Below are positions 35,801-44,800 of a DNA stretch of 64,000 nucleotides, piece after piece (position 1 is the first letter of the stretch; every line of letters begins with the position of its first letter). The DNA lies in assembly GCA_021014325.1 (NCBI GenBank), contig CM037460.1, positions 20,490,044 to 20,554,043 of the forward strand. The letters run 5' to 3'. Under the pieces are notes generated by a model. The model was not told the DNA's origin. It searched no databases and worked only from the letters and a program-made list of their open reading frames with translations. The DNA comes from Plazaster borealis (lineage: Eukaryota; Echinodermata; Asteroidea; Forcipulatida; Labidiasteridae). The translations under genes were made by a program, and so were the position numbers.

Positions 35801-38800
35801 AAATCTGTCTCCCGGAGATTCTTTCCACCACGGCCCAATTTCATAGAGCTGCTAAGGACAACAATTTGCTTAGCATGAAATTTCTTCCTTGATAAAAACA
35901 GGATTACCAACCAAATTTCCACGTGATTTTCAGGATAAGCAAACAACAGCTGAATACCAGTAACAAGCAATCTGCAACACATGGAAATTTGGTTGGTAAT
36001 CCTGTTTTTATCAAGGAAGAAATTTCATGCTAAGCAAGTTGTTGTGCTTAGCAGCTCTATGAAACTTGGGCCCATATGGGAATATGGGAAATTAACATAG
36101 GCTGAAGGAGGATGATTCAAGAGGGCGCTATCAGAAGAAGTTTACTCTCATTGATTACTTATAGTAGGCCCTACCAGTTTTTCTATTTTTTTCTTTTTAC
36201 GGTCTGAAGAAAAAGTTCTTTCGTTGGGTGAATGGTGAAAAGACTGAAGAAGGACTGAAGCAGCTTTTTGTACCGTGCCACAATGAAGTCAAATTACAAA
36301 TGTGTAATGGCTCCCCAAAGGACACTGTTTAGCAAAACTTGTCTCTAGTTTACTGTCATACCTTTTAGAAACTGAACGAAAACAGTTGGAAAGTGTTGTT
36401 AATTGTAAAAGCCGAATAAGGGTATGATGCAATTTCACATGGACGACCGGCATGTGCGTAAAAGTTAGTCACAATTTCACAACTGTGTGAACAGACATTG
36501 TGTCGAGTGTTAAATAAAAGGCTTATGGTATAGGCCTTGTTTGGGTTAGGGGTATGGGGTTGGGATTGTGGTTGGAAACGATCGAGGTTTATAGGCTTAG
36601 GAGAAGGATTATGGGTATGTGTTTGGGACTAAAGGAACCTCCATATTAACATGAGTGATAGGCCTATAATAATATTCTATTCGCACGCGTTTCTTGGTGA
36701 TTGTTTTAAACCTCACTCTCTACACAGGTGCATTATGCTACGCTGAGCTCGGCACAGTCATCCCCAAATCAGGAGGGGAATATTCTTACCTCTTGGACAC
36801 CATGGGACCCATTCCTGCCTTTTTGTTCTCTTGGGTTTCAACCCTTGTTCTAAAACCATCCAGCGTGTCTGCCATCACTCTAACCTTTGGTGCGTACGCA
36901 TCACAGGCTCTCTTCAATACCGATGGAGGCGATTGCGACCCGCCAACTATTACCCCCAAGCTGTTCGCAGCCGTTGCAATCGGTAAGTGAAGGCCAAATT
37001 AAGTATCGATACCAGTGGTTTGTTGTTTGTTAGCCTGAAAGGCAATTCATAATTTCTTGACTAGCGCCCCCTTGTGGCGGATTAGAAAGGTCTTTAACTG
37101 CCGCCTGACCGTACCAATAAAAAGCCACTTTTCAATTGGTTTTAAGCTTGCGGAAATGCATATGGTGACGCACACTTCCACGGGACTCTTACCTGAGATA
37201 GACACCTTTGTATGACTGCCTTTCGCCTCTGTGGACCCCGGTTAGAATCCTACCCCAGACCGGACCTTCCCCCCCCCCGCATGTGAATTGAGTTTTTCAG
37301 TCCCTTCTGATTGCGTGGGTTTTCTCCATTATGTATTCCTCCTTCATCTAAAACTGAACATTTTCCTTCTTGATCTCCTGTCTTGTTATCGATGCATGCG
37401 CTGTTGAATGTGTAATAAAACTGTTAGTGATTTAGTCGCTGTCAAACTTTGCTGATTTGATATTTTAAAACCGGTTAGAGATTGTTCAGCCTGGGTTGAA
37501 TTTAAATATTTCCTTGTGCACGATTTTCTTCCCATATCCGTCCCGATGTGAAACACAGTACTGATTCTGTTCATCAACTGCGCCAGTGTCAAATGGGCGA
37601 CATCGGTACAGGTTGTCTTCACTGGAGCTAAACTGCTGGCGCTGGTCATCATCATCGTCGTCGGAGTTATCAGACTCTTTCAAGGTAGGTGACTTATGGT
37701 AAATAAAAAGGCTTTAACGCTAGGTGGCAGCAGACTTCCATTGTTTACGTAGTTTTGAACATGCACACATTTCTAAGAATAATGATGGGTGCACCGCACT
37801 AAATAAACTCCATCAGCAACCAATTCTAAATGCTAAATATTCAAAAATACTCAAAAATATTAAAAATCTCTCAGCCTCTTGAAAACCAATCAAATATATT
37901 TTCAGACAACTAAACTTCAAAATTCTTTCCAAAAGTCCCCCATTGGTTCCAGTTACTATCTTATGTACTGAGTTTCGGGTGTGCCATCCACTTACCCAGA
38001 AAATAACAACCAGCCAAGTCGACTCACTGAAACGCGAAGTCGACCTAATTATAATGTTTCATCTCGCAAAGACGACTAATGCTGAAAGCATAAGATGGTA
38101 ATCGTAGTGCAGAAGTCGTCTGGGCGAGTACGTTAAGTCATACTATATCATTAACACAAGTCGACATGGGCATACAAGATGGACATTGTGGGGTGATTTC
38201 TAGGTAGGACCTGTGTGGGGTGTTTTTAACGGGGAAAATGTAAGAAAAGGGACAATAGAAAACAAATGGGGAAGCCCATAATGTTGCTCTACTAAAGATG
38301 TCTGGGTGGATTTCACAAAACTCTTCCTAACTTAGAACTAGTCCTAGGCAATGCTAAGAGATAGGACTAGTCTTATATTAAGACCAGTTACTGGTCCTAA
38401 CTTCAGATAAGACTAGTCTTATCTCTTTGTGAAATCGGCCCCAGGCCAGATAATGTCCGTACCTAAGTTGTATGCCACACACGGAGCTACGATATATATT
38501 ACCATCACCCGGTAACGAACTGCCTGTCTTTGACGGTCTATGTAAACATGCCAATGAAATACCACTTTAAAAAAAAAGGTATATCCCAAATGGTTTCAGG
38601 TCTTACGTGATATTTCCCCAGACAGCTTATTTATTGCCGTCTGATATTTTCATACACATCTTATTTTCGCTGGTACCACTCACTAATGTGCGTTTAGATT
38701 TTAGGGCCCACTGACCAGTCCATATACTGACGCCGGATATATCCACAACAGGGAAATAACAAAAGGGGAAAAACCCACATAGGATTAAAAAGTAATTGTT

Positions 38801-41800
38801 TGTATCATTGTTAACAAACTACTTATTTTGTTTGTTTTGTTTTTACAGGTGAAATCGCTAACCTTACTCCGCCGGAATCTTTCGCAACTTCTTCTCTTGA
38901 GCCGTTCGCATACGGCGTTGCGTTCTATCAAGGGTTGTGGGCTTATGACGGATGGTAAATAAATTTACATGACTAACTCCTCACAATCAATTAAAAATAA
39001 GCCAGTTTTGATTGTTATATAACTGCATATAACTGCGTCTAAACTATGCCAGTACCAATACTGTGTAAGCCTTTTGTTTTTTGTATATTTAAAACTTTAT
39101 ATAACGTCTATTAGAACCGATTGTTCCATTTACAAAGTATACCTTCGTATACCTTTATGAAACTTTCTTTATATGTGTTAAATGTGACGACATAATACTG
39201 CTGGACAAACGTTTGTTGGTTGTTGATAAAATGATAATCAACATTATAATGTATTCATTATTATTGTCTTGTAGGAACCAGCTAAACTACATGACGGAGG
39301 AATTGGTCAACCCCTACAGGTGAATATTAGTCACTATATCATTAATAAGTCAATGAAGTGCTCTACTTCATTGACTTTGGCCTTGTCCTAATTGACAGCT
39401 GCGGCTTGATTAATACATACGTTGAAGCACATAGGAGGCCATAGCAACACCCCCAGTAACAGCCGCAGCCGTAGCCACAACTGGCAATTCTGACACGACC
39501 TATAAGGCTCTTTTCGAAACCACAGCTTGGACCCAGGCTTTGGCCAAGATTCCATCCATTTGGGTCCCGTAGTAAAGCACACATTTTACAAATAGCTGAC
39601 GGAGCCTATAAGCCCAAGCAGCGGTTTCGAAAAGGGCCTTAGTTTTTCATGACTGTCCGCTACTCAGAGCTGTTCGCAACCAGATAATACGGCTCTGGTC
39701 GCATCTCTGCCGCCCTCTAGGAGATAGAGTGCATGTATCAGGTTTGATGCTTGCGCGTGCATGTATAGTCAGTTCAAAGCCACAACGGTTCTATTTCAAA
39801 ATTGCTTCTCATGGCTAAAATACAATATTTTAATCAAACTTTTTCATAAATGTTCTGAACAAATAATTTGGTTGCTTACGCTACACTGCATATTAATTAT
39901 GTTCTTTATTAAGTTAATTATTCTTTCGTTATATTTTGTGGGGGGGGGGGGGGAGCGATCCCCGTTAGCGGCCAACAAGAAAAGGGTTCTCTTGTGGTCT
40001 CAAACGTAAATGCACCATAATTGTTATTAATGACATAGCTACCCTAAAGGCTTATAACATAAATAAGTACGTGCCACACGTAACTGTGCGAATCCTGGGA
40101 CTTGACCAAAACATGAATTTAAATGTTTTCTTCGAAATTTTCAGCCAGTGAGGTGTCTTCAATTTCATGCTACCAGGCTAAAGTGAATCTGCTGTTACTC
40201 ACCAGGCAGTTTATAAAGGCTACCTTTTTTTTTGCAGGAATCTTCCACTGGCCATCATAATCGGTATCCCTCTGGTGACAATACTGTACCTTTTGGTGAA
40301 CATCTCTTACTTCACTGTCATGTCACCAGCGGAATTACTGAGTTCTAATGCAGTGGCCGTGGTAAGACAGTCATTTTCTGTTAAAGGGTCTGTGTACGTT
40401 TGGTAATGACTCTGAAAATTAATGGCAATAAAAACCTACTTGGTAAGAAGTACAGCAGCTTTGGATAGTATAATGCATTTTGAGAAACTTTTCACTTAGA
40501 AGTACTGCTGTTATGGAAAAAGATATAGGATTGAAACAAACAGTGGGTTCCAACTGCCAAACGTATAAAATCCCTTAAACCATATCGTTCAACAGCAACT
40601 ATGTTTGTCGGTCCATTGAAACGTTTCACATGGCTTATCGTCTTTGACATGACTATGACAATCACAAAAATCACAAAAACCCACCATATACGTAGTGTTT
40701 ATTAGTAGCTATTGAAAAGTGAGAATTTCTTAGATAAGTTTGAAAAACATATACAGTTAACAATGATGCTAGCAGAAATGTTACAAACGAGAGTACCGGT
40801 ACCCTGTCGATTGTATTGGCCGGCTGCTGGTAGTCGCGGGCCCCTTATTCAGGCGAGTGTCAAACTGACAAGAGACTTGGGACAATTTGCTTTAGGCCAA
40901 TGTTCTGCTTGGTTAATACAAACAAGTTTAGACTCGTCCTAAAGTGAGTCCAAAAACCTGCTCAGTTCTGAAAGGTCCAGATCAGAAAGAAGAAGCCCGG
41001 AATAATCAAGCTACTAATCAAACCCATTATGTGTTTTTAATAGACTTTTGCCAGTCGCACCCTCGGCCCCATGGCTTGGATCATTCCCTTCTTTGTCTGT
41101 TGTTCTACGTTCGGTGCTGCTAATGGATCCGTCTTCGCTTCAGGAAGGTACCGTAGTCGTCTTTTTTTCTCCCCTACCCACTCTCTGCGACCCTCCCCCC
41201 CAAAAAAAACCGGGCATGTGTTATTCTGCAATTCCTTTATTTATGTTTTCATATTCCTGAATTCATAGCAAATAGCCTTATAAATGGATAAATTAACATA
41301 CAACCGTTTTTACGAGGGTGGGGGGGGGGCGGTCTTCGTTGATAATCAAAAGTGCTGCACTGCTACTAAAACGAGAAGGTAGTGGTGGGGGGGGGCAGAT
41401 ATTCCTGAAGCACCCCTCACTCGGATTCAAATGACTTGACTATGCCCATTTGCTTTCTCTGCAGCCCCCTAATTCTCATAAGTTTCATTTGACCTCTTTC
41501 TTGCCCTTTTAACCTTTTATTTTACATCGAAGGTGGCATTGTGTTTAGATTTATAAAAGCATTTTTGTCATGTTTTATTTCTGTGTATTATATTTATCTG
41601 AACATGCTACGTACAATGTTGTAAATTTATCATAAAATGATAATTTGTGAATATGATTTTCTTTCGTTTTACAATGTTCTGCTCCTTTGTAGAATGGTTT
41701 GTCAAATAATTGTCTCTGCCTGTAATTGTGCTGTTTATACATAATGTTTATACAATAATGTTCAACGCTTCACCGTGCTTTTATTTTATGTGCAAGAGGT

Positions 41801-44800
41801 GGTAGGCCCTAATATGCCCGACGTTTCGACCTCCATAAGCAGAGTCTTTCTTTACAGGCCAGAACAGAAAGACTTTGCTATAGGGTGAGGCCATGGCCTG
41901 CCACTCTTATTTTCCATTTATACCGCCATCAGGTTATTTTGGTTGGTAGGCACTATTTCCAACAACCAGTTTATTTGTGTTTACAGTCCAATTCCTTTGC
42001 TTTAATTGTTTCCCATGTATTTGGTTTTCTTTTAACGAAAAGTATTCAAACTGACTATTAACATGATCGTGAGTGAGATATGTATATACACAATGTCAGA
42101 AGTAACTGCAAATAAATAGTAAACTTGCGGGTACAACCATGTGTAAAATCTCTTTTGTGGGAGTGTTGGCTCCGAAAAGAGCCGGTGTGGTCTCGACGTT
42201 TCGAACAGTATACTCTGCTCCCTCTTCTTCAGGAGAATGCTGGACTGCTGAGTGTGATGCGGCTCTTTTCAGAGCCAACACTCAAACTAAAGAGATTTTA
42301 CACATGGTTGTACCCGCAAGTTTACTATGTATTTATAGTTGCTTCTTATTTGTCCACACCATGCAAAGCTTTAAACAACATGTACACAATGTGTTAACCC
42401 AAATTTAGGTTGGCGTACGTTACTGCCCGTGAGGGTCACATGGTGGATGTTTTGTCCATGGTACACGTCAAGAGATACACACCCGTTCCAGCTCTCATAT
42501 TTCAGGTAAAAAACAAATCGTTGCTTTTTTTACCCTAAATAATTGAGACACACAAAAAGCAAATAAAACTTTAAACAACACTAATAAAAATCTAATGTGA
42601 CTGCAAAAACTGGAGTGTTAAAATTGTTAAGAATGTTTTTATGAATTGTGTGTAAAGCGCATGGAGAGTTCTCTCAGAACTGAAATGCGCTCTGTAAGAA
42701 CGTCATATCATAGTATTATTAATCCCAAGTTTCGCATTACTTTACCGGGTTATTTTGTACAGGCAGCCATTGCACTTATTATGATCATACCCGGGGACTT
42801 TGACACCCTCGTCAATTACTTCAGCTTTACCGCTTGGTTGTTTTATGGAGCTACAGTCGCGGCTCTCCTCATCTTGCGCTATACACATCCAGAGGTACAC
42901 CGACCTATCAAGGTATTACAAGTGACTGTTAACTCTTAGCTTAAAGGTATCGTACACGTTTGGTAATGACTCAAAACAAATATTAGCATAAAAACTTACT
43001 TGGTAACAAGCAACGGAGAGCTGTTGATAGTATAAAACATTGTAGGAAACGACTGCCTCTGAAGTAACGTAGTTTTTGAGAAAGAGGTAATTTCTCACTA
43101 AAATAATAAAAACTTCTTGCAAGAAGTTTTTATTCCTATCTGAAAGCACACAAATCTGACAACAAGGGTGTTTTTTCTTTCATCATTTTCTTGCAACTTC
43201 GATGACCAATTGAGCCCAAATTTTCACAGGCTTGTTATTTTATGTATATGTTGGGATACACCAAGTGAGAACACTGGTCTTTGACAATTTCCAAACGTGT
43301 TTAGTGCCTTTAAAGGTATTGTACGCTTTTGGTAACAGCTCAAAATCAGTGTCCACATTTTGTGTGATTCAACATATGCATGAACAAACAAACCTGTGAA
43401 AGTTTGAGCTCAATTGGTCATCGAGGTAACGAGAAAATAGTGAAAAGAGCCCTTATGTGTTTTCTGTTTTTTTCAAACATCGAGTTTTTATCCTGCGTGA
43501 TAAAAACTATTGTTTTACTCATTTCTCAGAAACTAAAGCATTTTAGGCAGACATATTTTAAGGAACCCTTTCTACATTACTTACTTTAAATCATGTAAGT
43601 TATGTTTGAATCTGTGAACAAATGTTTTTTTTAATCTTACCAATAGTGTACAGTGCCTTTAAAGGGTGTGTACAACATTGGTAAGGTCGAAAATATAAAT
43701 GTTCACAGATTTGCACATAACTTTACATGGTATAAAGATGGTCATGGTGGAAACTTCCCTTGAAATATTTTTGCTTGAAATGCTGTAGTTTTTATAGAAA
43801 ATGAGTTAAACAATTAGTCTTTATCACTGTGATAAAATCCGATGGGGTTTTTCACTATTTTCTCATAACTCCGAAGACCAATTTAGCTTAAACGTTCACA
43901 GGTTTGTTATTTCATGTATAATTAGGTCACATCAAGTGTGGATACTGGCCTTTGACAATTACCAATGTTGTACATTTGCTTTAAGTATAAGTTTTACTCT
44001 TGAGTATAAGTTATTTACAGGCCTATCCCTGTCTCCTGCTCATGTACCCATCTTGATACTAATTGAGTCGCATTGATTGTGATGTCACTATATACATTGT
44101 GTTACCTTTTGATTACCTTCTGTCTTTGTTTTACCTGTCTGTCCGTACGTTCTTGTTCATGTTTACATTTTGTTTGTCTGTCCGTCAGGCATCTTACCAC
44201 AAGCCTCGGCTTCTAGATGATGCATCCATATACTTATTTAATCTTCTGCCTCGTTAAAAAATGCATTTATATGGTTACTTTTACAAATAAAATGCTATCT
44301 TTTTACTCTAGTCAGCTAATGTTCTCTTTTTTACATTCTTAACTTTGTTCAACCTGTCTGTCCGTACGGACATGTTTAGGAGAGTGACATAGTGGGCATT
44401 CCACAGGTTGTGACTATGATCCCTTTTCTTCTTTCTTTTTTTAAAATTTAATTGTGGCATGCCCCACAACACGAGAAAAGCCCACAAGTACAGATCCTAC
44501 TTACAAGTAGCCCCTCAATGTAGCTCTTGTAAGCACGTGCTACCATGTTCCTGTTTACGTTCTGTTTGTCTGTCCGTCAGGTATCTCAGTCACCTCAAGC
44601 CTCGGCTTCTAGATGATGCCTCCATACTTGTTTAATTTTCTACGTATTGTTTTGAAGTTTTCATGAAGTATGGAAATAAATGTGCGTTTGAATCGAATTG
44701 AATTGACTTGAGTACCCATTTTAATCCCAGTTGCTAACCAGTTGCTAACTTAATCCCAGTTGCTTCTACAGTTAATACTCTAGCACGGGTCAAGCACTGC

